Below are positions 1 through 8,297 of a stretch of 64,000 bases of DNA, in pieces. A program made the translations under genes and the position numbers. Each line of letters opens with the position of its first letter. Positions within the stretch are counted from its first letter, which is position 1. Origin of the DNA: a bacterium (lineage in GTDB: Bacteria > Desulfobacterota > JAPLJL01); contig JAQTNV010000016.1 in NCBI GenBank assembly GCA_028713675.1, positions 1 to 64,000 on the forward strand, written 5' to 3'. Under the pieces are notes generated by a model, which was not told where the DNA came from, did not search any database, and saw nothing but the letters and a program-made list of their open reading frames with translations.

Positions 1-990
1 GCGCTTGAGGGTGGGGTTCTTCGGGTTATCCCAGATCTCCGTGAATTTTTTCTGATGGATGTTTCCCAGGACCCGGCTCTGCCAGAACTGGTCCGGCGTG
101 ATCCGGCCGTCCCAGTCCATCCCGGCGATCCCGATTCCGGAACGGTTGCCCGCGTTCATTTTCAGCAGTGAATATATCATCTTGGCCCGGGCCGGATCGC
201 GTTTTTTCACCTGGAGATACAGGTAGGGACCGTCGGCGTGGTTATCAACGGTGAGAATTTCCGCTTTTCTCCCCTCCGAGAAAAGCACCCCGGAGAGCGA
301 GATGATTGTGTCCATGGCCTGCCGGGTCTCCCAGGGAGTCAATGAGACCTCGAGCAGATTGGTTCCCCGCCCGGTGCAGACCAGGTGATAGAAACAGGCC
401 CGCACGATATTTTCCTTATCGATCAGATCAAAAACCGCCGGAATCTCGGTCATATTCAGGCTGGTAATGGTAAACCTTAACCCGGTTTTTATCCCGGCGT
501 CCTGGGCGTTGCGGATTCCATGCAGGGTTTTAAGATAAGCGCCGGAGACCCCGCGGAAAAAATCGTTCCTTTCCCCCACCCCGTCCAGGCTTACGCCGGC
601 ATAGGCCAGGCCCGCCTTTTTCAATTCCCGCGCGGCGCTTTTAGTAATCATGGTCCCGTTGGTGGACAGGACCGGCCGGAGCCCGAGGTCCCTGGCCTTG
701 GCGACCAGCTCAAAAATACCGGGCCGGAGCAACGGCTCCCCCCCCGAAAAAAGCACCACCGGGATTTTGGCGCCCGCGAGGTCCTCCAGAATCCGGAAGG
801 CTTCTTCCTTCTTCACCTCCCCGGGATAAAAACGGTTTTTCGAGTCCGCATAGCAGTGCCGGCATTTCAGATTGCAGCGGCGGGTGATATTCCAGACCAC
901 GATGGGCCTGGCTTGTTTCGGATCGCTCCGGTAACGGAGGCGGTCTCCCTCGCTCTCATAATTAAACAAAAGCCGGCTTAGATTAATCAT
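1..990 (-). CDS. ahbC: AhbC/NirJ-like radical SAM protein (12,18-didecarboxysiroheme deacetylase), 3' part cut off
   Basis: This frame is open for 330 codons and runs off the left edge, so the C-terminus is missing. The N-terminal region has the radical SAM cluster motif CNLKCRHC (Cys39, Cys43, Cys46), preceded by RPIVVWNITRR, a stretch typical of the NirJ/AhbC group. A GGEP motif follows (FSGGEPLL). Near the cut is GMDWDGRITPDQFW, part of the second-half region seen in AhbC proteins. AhbC removes acetate side chains from 12,18-didecarboxysiroheme in the siroheme-dependent heme pathway. The next gene upstream on the same strand makes siroheme precursors, which supports this reading. NirJ of heme d1 synthesis is the main alternative, but no nir genes are visible. 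The start is the ATG at 990. No clear ribosome binding site precedes it, and the DNA upstream is repeat sequence. Confidence 0.8.
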   Translation of the reverse strand, partial: MINLSRLLFNYESEGDRLRYRSDPKQARPIVVWNITRRCNLKCRHCYADSKNRFYPGEVKKEEAFRILEDLAGAKIPVVLFSGGEPLLRPGIFELVAKARDLGLRPVLSTNGTMITKSAARELKKAGLAYAGVSLDGVGERNDFFRGVSGAYLKTLHGIRNAQDAGIKTGLRFTITSLNMTEIPAVFDLIDKENIVRACFYHLVCTGRGTNLLEVSLTPWETRQAMDTIISLSGVLFSEGRKAEILTVDNHADGPYLYLQVKKRDPARAKMIYSLLKMNAGNRSGIGIAGMDWDGRITPDQFWQSRVLGNIHQKKFTEIWDNPKNPTLKR

Positions 991-1195
991 ATTGAAGTCT
1001 CTGGTTTCGAGTTTCTGGTTTCGGGTTAGAAATCAGCCCAAAACACTTTTTGAGGGCCGATCGGAGATCGGCCCCTACATTTATATATAAATAAAAAAAA
1101 ATAATTGATAGCATTTGTAGGGTGCGTTCCCCGAACGCACCTCCTTCGGGCCGATCGGAGATCGGCCCCTACATTAATATTATTTATTAGATCAA
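991..1195. repeat. Intergenic repeats with three GTAG hairpins
   Basis: The gap starts with CTCGAAAC/TTTCGAG words. It then holds three hairpins with GTAG or CTAC at the foot: 1054-1078 (GGGCCGATC stem), 1117-1141 (GGTGCGTTC stem) and 1148-1172 (GGGCCGATC stem again). The first and third are near-identical copies. The A-rich stretch 1081-1110 separates them. Confidence 0.75.
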
Positions 1196-2719
1196 TCATT
1201 TGCGTTTGTAATATCCAATTATCGCTTCCGCCAGATCGGGAATCGTCGGTTTCCGGGCCACGATCCCCGCCCTGATTTTATTTTCTTTCAGAGCCCGGGC
1301 GGTCACCTCCCCAATCGCGGCCACGAGCTTGCCTTTCAACAGGAGCCGGGCTTTGGCCTTCCCCATGATCCCCAGAAAATTTATCACCGTGGAGGAACTG
1401 GTAAAGGTGATCCCGTCGAAATCGCCCCGGGTCACCGCTTTCTTCACTTCCGGATCCACCCGCTTCGCCCGCGCGGTCCGATAACAGATCACATCGGTAA
1501 CCAGCCCCCCCGCGGCCCGGAGGACCCGGGGAAGATCCGGGTCCGCCTGCTCCGAACGGGCCAGCAGGATCCGTTTGCCCCGGATGTTTTTCCCGCCCAT
1601 GGCCCGGGGCAGTTCGCTGGAATAATACTTCCCGGGCATCACCTCGGCCTTGATCCCCCACCAGCCCAGCTCTTCCCTGGTCGCCGGGCCGATCACGGCG
1701 ATCTTTACCCCTTTCAGGTCCCGCAGATCCCGGTCCAGGTCCAGCATCCTGCCGATCAGGCCTCTCACCCCGTTGGGACTGGTCAAAACCAGCCAGTCAA
1801 AATCAGAAATTTTCCCGATCGCCCGGTCCAGACCCGTGTTCCGCCGCGGCCCCAGGATTTCAATCGTGGGAAACTCGAGCGTCCAGGCCCCGGACGCCTG
1901 GAGCGTCTCTGCCAGGGCGGAAGCCTGTTCCCGGGCCCTGGTAATGACAATCTTTTTCCCGAACAGGGGTTTTTTCTCAAACCAATTCATTTCTTCCCGC
2001 AGGCGGACCACTTCACCCACAATAATCACCGCCGGCGGTTTGATCCCGGCTTTCCGGACCCGCCGGGAGATATCCCGTAAATCCCCGGTCACCGTTCTTT
2101 GAAACGGGTAGGTTCCATTCTCGACAATCCCGACCGGGGTCCGGGGAGAAAGACCGGCCCGGGCCAGGCTCCCGGTAATTTTATCCAGGTTGGCCATCCC
2201 CATCAGGAAGACCAGGGTGCCCTTTCCCGAGGCCAGCGCCTTCCAATTAATCCCGGACTCGGTTTTGGCGGGATCTTCCTGCCCGGTGATCACGGAAAAA
2301 CTCGAAGCGAAATCCCGGTGGGTCAGGGGAATTCCGGCATAGGTGGGAGCGGCAATCGCCGAGGTAACCCCCGGGACCAGTTCGATCCGCACCCCCTTCC
2401 GGACCAACGCCAGGGCTTCCTCCGCCCCGCGGCCCAGGACGAACGGGTCTCCCCCCTTGAGCCGGGCCACGATCCTGCCGGCCCGGGCCTTCCGGATCAG
2501 GAGTTCATTGATTTCCTTTTGCTTGGGTGAGGGCTTGCCGCCCCGTTTTCCGACGGGGATAAGCTCCGCCCCGGTTCTGACCAGGGATAGAATGGATCGG
2601 TCCATCAAGGCGTCGTAAAGAACCACGTCCGCCCTGCCCAGGATTCTCTCCGCTTTCCTGGTCAGGAGCCCGGGATCCCCGGGGCCCGCGCCGATTAAAT
2701 ATACCTTTCCCGCCGCCAT
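1196..2719 (-). CDS. cobA-hemD: Fused uroporphyrinogen-III C-methyltransferase / uroporphyrinogen-III synthase
   Basis: The protein has two parts. Residues 1 to about 245 form a SUMT domain, with VYLIGAGPGDPGLLT at the N-terminus, VVLYDALMD, and the SAM-binding segment RLKGGDPFVLGRG. Residues from about 250 to the end form a HemD domain (KKIVITRAREQASALAETL, then FDWLVLTSPNGV and FDGITFTSSSTVINF). Together they convert hydroxymethylbilane to uroporphyrinogen III and methylate it to precorrin-2, the branch point to siroheme and cobalamin. This fusion is common in anaerobes and clostridia. I chose the ATG at 2719 because the SUMT fold begins there. An in-frame extension to 2815 is only repeat DNA and reads as low-complexity residues. 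A TATAAT box (2729-2734) ends 9 bases before the ATG, which suggests a nearly leaderless transcript. Confidence 0.88.
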   Translation of the reverse strand: MAAGKVYLIGAGPGDPGLLTRKAERILGRADVVLYDALMDRSILSLVRTGAELIPVGKRGGKPSPKQKEINELLIRKARAGRIVARLKGGDPFVLGRGAEEALALVRKGVRIELVPGVTSAIAAPTYAGIPLTHRDFASSFSVITGQEDPAKTESGINWKALASGKGTLVFLMGMANLDKITGSLARAGLSPRTPVGIVENGTYPFQRTVTGDLRDISRRVRKAGIKPPAVIIVGEVVRLREEMNWFEKKPLFGKKIVITRAREQASALAETLQASGAWTLEFPTIEILGPRRNTGLDRAIGKISDFDWLVLTSPNGVRGLIGRMLDLDRDLRDLKGVKIAVIGPATREELGWWGIKAEVMPGKYYSSELPRAMGGKNIRGKRILLARSEQADPDLPRVLRAAGGLVTDVICYRTARAKRVDPEVKKAVTRGDFDGITFTSSSTVINFLGIMGKAKARLLLKGKLVAAIGEVTARALKENKIRAGIVARKPTIPDLAEAIIGYYKRK

Positions 2720-3025
2720 AACTTTCGAATTATAGCAATAAAAGTTGCCGGTGTCGGTGTCGGTGTCAGTTTTATCGCATAGAGCAGATGGTAAAGGGCA
2801 AAGCGCAGAAAGCAAATCGCATCAGGCAGGGAGCATAGGGTTTAACCCGAAACTAGAAATCTGGATTCCGGCTTTCGCCGGAATGACGAACTTTTCCGTT
2901 TGATTGTTACTTTTATTTACCCTTAAAACCTTGAACCCCTTTTGCAAGGCTTCCCTCGGCCACAATACCTCGGGATCTAATCGTAAAGCCTTGCCCTACT
3001 TTCCGTCTTTTTTGGCTTTTATTCG
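2720..3025. repeat. Intergenic repeats between cobA-hemD and alcohol dehydrogenase
   Basis: I see no gene here. The stretch contains the GTGTCGGTGTCGGTGT word at 2750-2772, GCATAGGG/GCAAAGCGC words, a GGATTCC..GGAATGACG palindrome at 2861-2891, and a long GTAG hairpin at 2944-2999 (GCAAGGCTT arms). Two more copies of the long hairpin lie at 34310 and 62827. Confidence 0.7.
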
Positions 3026-4144
3026 TCAATAGATTTCTTTGAGGATTTTTTCCAGGTCTTCCCGCCGGAGATCAACCGGGTTCAGAGCCGAGCTTTTTCC
3101 GAAGCCCCGCTCCGCCAGCCGGTAAAGGTCCTCCTCCTTCACGCCGATTTGCCGGAGGCAGATCGGGGCCTCGAGCTCCCGCATCAGGGTCTGGATTTTC
3201 CCTTCCAGGCTTTCCAGGTTTTCGAGGTTCAGGATCCGCAGGAGCCGGGCCAGGCGCTCCCCGATCGCCGGCCGGTTGATCCGTAAGAAAGACGGAATGA
3301 AAATGGCGCAGGCCAGGCCGTGCTCAAAGCCGAAGTCAAAAGTAAGCGGATACGAAGCGGGATGAATGGCGGTGGTCCCCGTCTGGCTGATGGCCAATCC
3401 TCCCAGCATGCTGGCTTCCGACATCCCGGTCCGGGCGGCCGGATCGTCCCCGGTCCGGTAAGCCCGGACCAGGTGCTGAAAGATGAGTTCGATGGCGCGC
3501 TCGGCGAAAAGCGCCGCCAGGGGCTGGTGATTCTTCGACCAGAGGGATTCCAGGGCGTGGGCCAGGACGTCCAGTCCGGTGGCCGCGGTCTGCCGGGGGG
3601 GAAGCCCGACTGTTAAAAGCGGATCAATGATCGCGACCCGGGGATACAGAATCGGATTCCGCAGGGAAAATTTCAGGCGTTTTTCCGGAACGGTCAGGAT
3701 CGAATAGGGGGTAACCTCGCTTCCGGAACCGGAAGTGGTGGGAATGGCGATCAAGGGCAGGCCCGGATGTTTCAGCGATTTTCCTTCCAGGTATTCCAGG
3801 ACCCGGCCCGGGTTGCTGACCAGAACCGCCATCGCCTTGGCAGCGTCGAGAGGGCTTCCGCCCCCCAGGCCGATGATCAAACCGCATTTTTCCTTCCGGC
3901 AGACCTCGACGCCCCGGTCCACGGTCGCGGCGGACGGATTGGGCTCGACCTGGTCGAAGACCGCCACCCTTTCAGGGCCCAGTTCCGCAATGATTTTCCC
4001 GATCACCCCGGATTTCCGCATCGCGGTCTTCCCGGTCACCAGCAGGATCCGGCCCGGGCCGAAGCTGTCCGCCGCCTGGCGGAGATTTCCGAGGGCTCCC
4101 CAGCCGAAGATTATCCTGGTCGGATTTTGAAAATTAAAATCCAT
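3026..4144 (-). CDS. Iron-containing alcohol dehydrogenase
   Basis: At 372 residues this is a normal-length member of the group III, iron-dependent alcohol dehydrogenases. The N-terminal Rossmann-like half has GLGGGSPLDAAKA (residues 92-104) for NAD(P) binding and IPTTSGSGSEVTP (134-146). The C-terminal helical half carries the four expected metal ligands: Asp192 and His196 in GLDVLAHALESL, His261 in HPASYPL, and His275 in FGFEHGLACA. It would interconvert an alcohol or diol and an aldehyde with a nicotinamide cofactor. The substrate cannot be told from the sequence; butanol, 1,3-propanediol and lactaldehyde enzymes are all in this family. It is monocistronic, with repeat DNA on both sides. 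Confidence 0.88.
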   Translation of the reverse strand: MDFNFQNPTRIIFGWGALGNLRQAADSFGPGRILLVTGKTAMRKSGVIGKIIAELGPERVAVFDQVEPNPSAATVDRGVEVCRKEKCGLIIGLGGGSPLDAAKAMAVLVSNPGRVLEYLEGKSLKHPGLPLIAIPTTSGSGSEVTPYSILTVPEKRLKFSLRNPILYPRVAIIDPLLTVGLPPRQTAATGLDVLAHALESLWSKNHQPLAALFAERAIELIFQHLVRAYRTGDDPAARTGMSEASMLGGLAISQTGTTAIHPASYPLTFDFGFEHGLACAIFIPSFLRINRPAIGERLARLLRILNLENLESLEGKIQTLMRELEAPICLRQIGVKEEDLYRLAERGFGKSSALNPVDLRREDLEKILKEIY

Positions 4145-4272
4145 TTTCGGTGTCGGTGTCTGTTTTATCGGGTCATAAGTGATAGGTCATAGGAAAACTT
4201 CCTGGATTCCGGCTTCCGCCGGAATGACAATCGTTTTTCCTTTGAACTTTGACCTTTGATCTTTGAACTATT
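4145..4272. repeat. Short intergenic repeat cluster
   Basis: This gap holds a second copy of the GTCGGTGTCTGTTTTATCG word, a GGATTCC..GGAATGAC palindrome at 4203-4229, and TTTGAACTTTGACCTTTGATC words. No gene is visible. Confidence 0.6.
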
Positions 4273-5433
4273 TTATATGAATTGCTCCCGGATCTTGTTG
4301 ATCGCCTCGTCCAGGTCCTCGGGGCTGTGGATGTTCAATCGTTCGAGGAGATCTTCGATGGCCTGGCGTTTATCGGAATCGTCAAGATCATCCAGATTGC
4401 GGAAAACCGAGCCCCCCACCGCCCCCAGTCTCCTTCCCACCCGGAAAACCAGTTTATCATCCGGGTCGAGCCCCAGGTAGCGCTCCAGGGCCGCGAGCAT
4501 CCGGGGCTTTTCCTCCGGCAGTTTGCCCTCCACCTCCTCGAGCAGATTCATGATGTGGTCGCTGGTCACCCGCGCATGGCATTCAAGCCTGGAAATAAAG
4601 GTATGAATCTCCCGGACTACGTCGTCCTCATCGAGCGTGCCGAATTCCCCGCTCTCCAGTTTTTCCCCCAACCGGGTGCCGGGCGAAACGACCAGGGACC
4701 TGATCCTGATAAAATGCGGATCTATTTCGTTCAGGACCGCGGCCGTCGCCTCGGCGTGCTCCCGGGACCATTTCTTCCCCCCCAGGCCCGGCATCACGTA
4801 TTCCGAGAGCTCGATCCCGGACCCCCGGATCATCTTCCCACCCTTGATCTCATCTTCCGCGGTGCATCCCTTGTCAATGTATTCGAGCAGCGGGTCATAT
4901 CCGGTTTCGAGCCCGATGTGGATCCGGTCCAGGCCGGCGCTTTTCAATTCCCGGTATTCCTCCGGTTTTTTCCGGGCGGCGGTATGCGAGCGGGCGTAGC
5001 TCGTCACCCGCTTGAGATCGGGAAAGGTCTGGCGGAGGAATTTCAGGACCTCGACCAGCTCCGGCGTTCTCATGATCAAAGTATTGGCATCCTGCAGAAA
5101 AGCTGATTCCCCCCCGAAATAAAGCCAGAGGGCCACCTGGCGGTAGGAATCGTTGGGCGCGTTCCGGTAGGCCAGGGCCGCGGCCTCCTGAGGACGGTCT
5201 CCGAGTCCCCCCTTCCAGGACATCGCCCGGATTTCGTCGGCGATTTCCCTGGCGGTCAGGATGTCTTTCTTTATCTCCTCCACGGTCCGGAGGCTGAATT
5301 TCTCACCCTTGTAGACCGGGCAGAAATGACAGCGGTTCCACGGGCAGTTTCGCGTGGCCCGGATCAGGAGGCTCTGGGCCTCGCTCGGCGGCCTGATCGG
5401 CCCGACTTCAAAATTCAGATCGGAACTTGGCAC
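4273..5433 (-). CDS. Radical SAM protein of the CX4CX2C (YgiQ/Elp3-like) type
   Basis: The cluster motif is CPWNRCHFC (Cys30, Cys35, Cys38), preceded by RPPSEAQSLLIRATRN. That layout is typical of a widespread, poorly characterised radical SAM family related to YgiQ and Elp3-like proteins. IHIGLETGYDPLLEYI around residues 205-220 is the usual SAM-barrel segment. The reaction is unknown. I place the start at the GTG at 5433, because GGAGG (5440-5444) sits 6 bases upstream. An ATG at 5481 and the frame out to 5550 would translate repeat-like DNA instead. The gene is divergent from the PqqD-like gene at 5601, with 167 bases between them, so the two could share a control region. Confidence 0.8.
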   Translation of the reverse strand: MPSSDLNFEVGPIRPPSEAQSLLIRATRNCPWNRCHFCPVYKGEKFSLRTVEEIKKDILTAREIADEIRAMSWKGGLGDRPQEAAALAYRNAPNDSYRQVALWLYFGGESAFLQDANTLIMRTPELVEVLKFLRQTFPDLKRVTSYARSHTAARKKPEEYRELKSAGLDRIHIGLETGYDPLLEYIDKGCTAEDEIKGGKMIRGSGIELSEYVMPGLGGKKWSREHAEATAAVLNEIDPHFIRIRSLVVSPGTRLGEKLESGEFGTLDEDDVVREIHTFISRLECHARVTSDHIMNLLEEVEGKLPEEKPRMLAALERYLGLDPDDKLVFRVGRRLGAVGGSVFRNLDDLDDSDKRQAIEDLLERLNIHSPEDLDEAINKIREQFI

Positions 5434-5600
5434 TGGTATCCTCCAGGGTAATTCTACTACCCCGGCGGTTTTCTCCGCCATCCCACTCCCCGGCACTGAC
5501 ACTAACACCGACACCCTGGCCGGCTTCGCCCGTCTCGGGCAGGCTGACACTATTTTCCCAACCCTTCCGATCCATACTTTTATCCTTTAAACTTATTTCA

Positions 5601-5891
5601 ATGAGGAAAAACAGACCCGATCTGAATTCCGTCCCGAGAATTACCCCCGGGATCGCTTTCCGGATCATCGAGGGGGAAGCGGTGCTGGTTAACCCCGAAA
5701 ACAAGATGATCTACGTTTTAAACCACACCGGGGCTTTTGCCTGGCAGAAAATTGACGGGAAAATCAACATTAAAAAAATCGCCCAGGCCCTTTCCCTGGA
5801 ATACCAGGCAGACACCTCCAAAGCTGAAAATGATCTCCTGGAGCTTTTTGAAGGGCTGTCCGATCGCGGCCTGCTTTCCTGGAATAAATAA
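5601..5891 (+). CDS. PqqD-like RiPP recognition protein
   Basis: This is a 96-residue protein. Its sequence (VPRITPGIAFRIIEGEAVLV, then IYVLNHTGAFAWQKIDG and a helical C-terminus with TSKAENDLLELFEGLSDRGLL) fits the PqqD family fold: a small winged-helix RiPP recognition element that binds precursor leaders and presents them to a radical SAM enzyme. It is followed after 56 bases by a radical SAM/SPASM gene, the usual partner. No precursor peptide is visible in the flanks. The nearest candidate is 25 kb away at 30885-31049. The start is the ATG at 5601, where PqqD homology begins. There is no clear Shine-Dalgarno sequence. Confidence 0.75.
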   Translation: MRKNRPDLNSVPRITPGIAFRIIEGEAVLVNPENKMIYVLNHTGAFAWQKIDGKINIKKIAQALSLEYQADTSKAENDLLELFEGLSDRGLLSWNK

Positions 5892-5947
5892 TTTTTTCTT
5901 TTTCTTCCTTTCACCCTTGAGCTTTCAACTTTGACCTTTTTTTAATC

Positions 5948-6991
5948 ATGCCCGGTTACGAAAAAGTAATGAACCAGGCCGCGCGGCGGCTGACCCCAAT
6001 TTCGGTATTAATTGAGCTGACGTACCGATGTAATCTTTCCTGCCGGCATTGCTATATACCTCCCGGCCAACTCCATCCCAAATCCCCTTCCCAAAAATCC
6101 TCACTCACTCTAAAGGAATGGGCAAATATTTTTACCCAGCTGGCCGAATCCGGAACGCTGTTTCTGACTTTTACCGGGGGAGAAACCCTGCTCTATCCGA
6201 AATTCCCGGAACTGCTGAAAATCGCCCGGGAACAACGCTTCACCTTTCGTGTTTTTACCAACGGAACCCTGATTACGAGGGAAACCGTAAAAAAACTTTC
6301 CCGTCTGCACCCTTTCGAGGTTGAAATCAGTGTCTACGCCGCCGATCCCCGCCTTCACGACCTGGTCACCGGAAGGAAAGGCTCGTTCGAGCTCACCTGG
6401 AACGCTATCAGGATGCTCAAGAATGAGGGCATCAAGGTCAATTTAAAAACCCCGGTCATGACGCTTAATCAAAAAGAGGTCAAGCCACTGCGGGATTTGG
6501 CCCGCGACCTGGACCTTCCGATTCAATTTTCCTATGTCCTCTCCCCCCGTGACGACGGTAACTCCGCTCCTTTGAAGCTTCAGCTCAAAACCCGGGAAAT
6601 CCGGGCCTGTCTGTCGCGGGAATACGATTCCGAATCCTGCCCGGACCTGGCCCCCAATCCCGGACGCAAACCGGGTGACCCGATCTGCTCGGCCGGGAGA
6701 AATTCCCTGGCGATTTCCCCCGCAGGCAAGGTTTATCCCTGCGTTCAGATCCGCCGGGAAGCCGGCGATTTGAGAAAAGAGAAATTCGCGGCAATCTGGA
6801 AGAAATCCCCGGTGCTCCGGGAAATCAGGGGAATGACCATGGCGCAGGTTCCGGAATGCCTTTCCTGCCGTGACCTGGGATTCTGCTCTTTGTGTCCGGG
6901 AATGTCCCTGATTTTATCGGACGAAGTCGAGGAACCTTACTGGCCGTCATGCGAACTGGCCCGGGCGCGGGCAAAGGGAGGGAAAAAATAA
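5948..6991 (+). CDS. Radical SAM/SPASM maturase (PqqE-like)
   Basis: The protein has 347 residues. The radical SAM motif is CNLSCRHC (Cys28, Cys32, Cys35), followed by FTGGETLLYP. The C-terminal SPASM region binds auxiliary Fe-S clusters: CSAGRNSLAISPAGKVYPC, then ECLSCRDLGFCSLCPG and a last cysteine in WPSCELA. Enzymes of this architecture crosslink or epimerise ribosomal peptides, often with a PqqD partner such as the gene just upstream. Others, such as heme-pathway AhbD and anaerobic sulfatase maturases, also share it. The PqqD neighbour favours peptide maturation; the heme genes 3 kb away keep the heme option open. The stop codon is followed at once by a GTAG hairpin (6993-7017). Confidence 0.78.
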   Translation: MPGYEKVMNQAARRLTPISVLIELTYRCNLSCRHCYIPPGQLHPKSPSQKSSLTLKEWANIFTQLAESGTLFLTFTGGETLLYPKFPELLKIAREQRFTFRVFTNGTLITRETVKKLSRLHPFEVEISVYAADPRLHDLVTGRKGSFELTWNAIRMLKNEGIKVNLKTPVMTLNQKEVKPLRDLARDLDLPIQFSYVLSPRDDGNSAPLKLQLKTREIRACLSREYDSESCPDLAPNPGRKPGDPICSAGRNSLAISPAGKVYPCVQIRREAGDLRKEKFAAIWKKSPVLREIRGMTMAQVPECLSCRDLGFCSLCPGMSLILSDEVEEPYWPSCELARARAKGGKK

Positions 6992-7300
6992 TGTAGGGCC
7001 TGATCCCCGATCAGGCCGGAGAACGTTAGTCACCGTCCCCTTACCAGCCTGCCGCTTTTATAAACCCGAAAAATACGATTAAATTCATTTCTCCGTCATA
7101 TGCAGGCGGCCTTTTTTTGTAGTTTGCCGATTCATTTATCCCGACAAAGGAGGGACGTGTCCCGTCAAGGGCGGGATCGGCGGTTTTCAAAAAAGCCCGA
7201 TAGATCGGGCAACTACATAATATCCGAAAATATTAACTGCATTTTTCGGGATAAAAGAAAGGAAAATTTAAGAAAGAATGGTTCGTTCGGGGAACGAACC
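6992..7300. repeat. Convergent intergenic region with three GTAG hairpins
   Basis: This region separates the convergent radical SAM gene and glyQ. GTAG hairpins lie at 6993-7017 (GGCCTGATC stem), 7195-7216 (GCCCGAT stem) and 7280-7304 (GGTTCGTTC stem). I see no gene and no glyS. Confidence 0.7.
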
Positions 7301-8170
7301 CTACTTCTTCAGGAGGGGAAAGCCGCGGGCCTCGCGGCCCTGCAGATAAAGCTCGGCCGAGCGCCGGGCGAGATCGCGGACCCGGCCGATATAAGCGGCC
7401 CGCTCGGTGATGCTGATTACGCCGCGGGCGTTCAGGATATTGAAGACGTGAGAACATTTCAAACAGTGGTCGTAGGCCGGAAGCGCCAGCCCCTTTTCCA
7501 ACAAGGCCTTGCCCTCGGATTCGAAGATCTTGAAAAGCTCCTGCAGTTTCCCGCCGTCCGCCTCTTCGAAGTTATACTTGGAAAACTCCACCTCGTCCTG
7601 GTGATGCATTTCCCCGTAGGTCACCCCGTGGGCCCAGACAATATCGAAAATGCTGTTTACTCCCTGCAGATACATCGCGATTCTCTCAAGGCCGTAAGTC
7701 AGTTCCACCGGGATGGGATCCAGGTTGATCCCCCCGCTCTGCTGAAAATAGGTGAACTGCGTGACTTCCATCCCGTCGAGCCAGACTTCCCAGCCCACCC
7801 CCCAGGCCCCCAGCGTGGGAGATTCCCAGTCATCCTCGACAAACCGGAGATCGTGATCCTCCGGTTTAATCCCCAATGACCTCAGGCTGTTCAGGTAAAG
7901 ATCCTGGACCTCGAGCGGTGAAGGCTTCAGAATGACCTGGAACTGGTAATAATGCTGGAGGCGGTTGGGATTCTCTCCGTATCTGCCGTCGGTGGGGCGC
8001 CGGCAAGGTTCCACGAAGGCGACCTTCCAGGGCTCCGGGCCCAGGACCCGCAGAAAAGTCGAGGGATGGAAGGTCCCCGCCCCTTTTTCCAGGTCGTAGG
8101 GCTGGACGATCAGGCAGCCCTGGTCTTTCCAGAAATTCTGGAGATGAAGTATCAAGTCCTGAAAATTCAC
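7301..8170 (-). CDS. glyQ: Glycyl-tRNA synthetase alpha subunit
   Basis: This 289-residue protein is the complete alpha subunit of the heterotetrameric bacterial glycyl-tRNA synthetase. It shows the class II segments [54 protein letters not shown] and [12 protein letters not shown]. The alpha subunit binds glycine and ATP, while the beta subunit binds tRNA. In most genomes glyS follows glyQ directly. Here the downstream DNA is repeats and a convergent gene, so glyS must lie elsewhere. The start is a GTG at 8170 with AGAGG about 10 bases upstream. The stop codon TAG (7301-7303) is formed by the GTAG foot of a REP-like hairpin. Confidence 0.95.
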   Translation of the reverse strand: MNFQDLILHLQNFWKDQGCLIVQPYDLEKGAGTFHPSTFLRVLGPEPWKVAFVEPCRRPTDGRYGENPNRLQHYYQFQVILKPSPLEVQDLYLNSLRSLGIKPEDHDLRFVEDDWESPTLGAWGVGWEVWLDGMEVTQFTYFQQSGGINLDPIPVELTYGLERIAMYLQGVNSIFDIVWAHGVTYGEMHHQDEVEFSKYNFEEADGGKLQELFKIFESEGKALLEKGLALPAYDHCLKCSHVFNILNARGVISITERAAYIGRVRDLARRSAELYLQGREARGFPLLKK

Positions 8171-8220
8171 AAGTTCGAATCCTCTTCGATAATAAACATA
8201 AGCAAAAACGCAGTTTGAAA

Positions 8221-8247
8221 ATTATAACTTTGCCTTGATAGTGTCAA
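8221..8247 (-). promoter_or_regulatory. Probable sigma-70 promoter of glyQ
   Basis: On the minus strand TTGACA (8242-8247) is followed after 15 bases by TATAAT (8221-8226), about 50 bases before the glyQ start. Both hexamers are perfect, but the spacer is shorter than the usual 17. Confidence 0.55.
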
Positions 8248-8297
8248 TTGCCCGATTCAAAACCGAGGAAGAAAGCCGATCCGTCACTGTTTCTGAT

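Noticed and set aside
520-981. Plus-strand frame opposite ahbC
   Set aside because: The minus-strand frame has the radical SAM motifs and runs across the whole region.
4282-5106. 274-codon plus-strand frame opposite the radical SAM gene at 4273
   Set aside because: Shadow of a gene with a clear cysteine motif; codon use and composition are those of an antisense frame.
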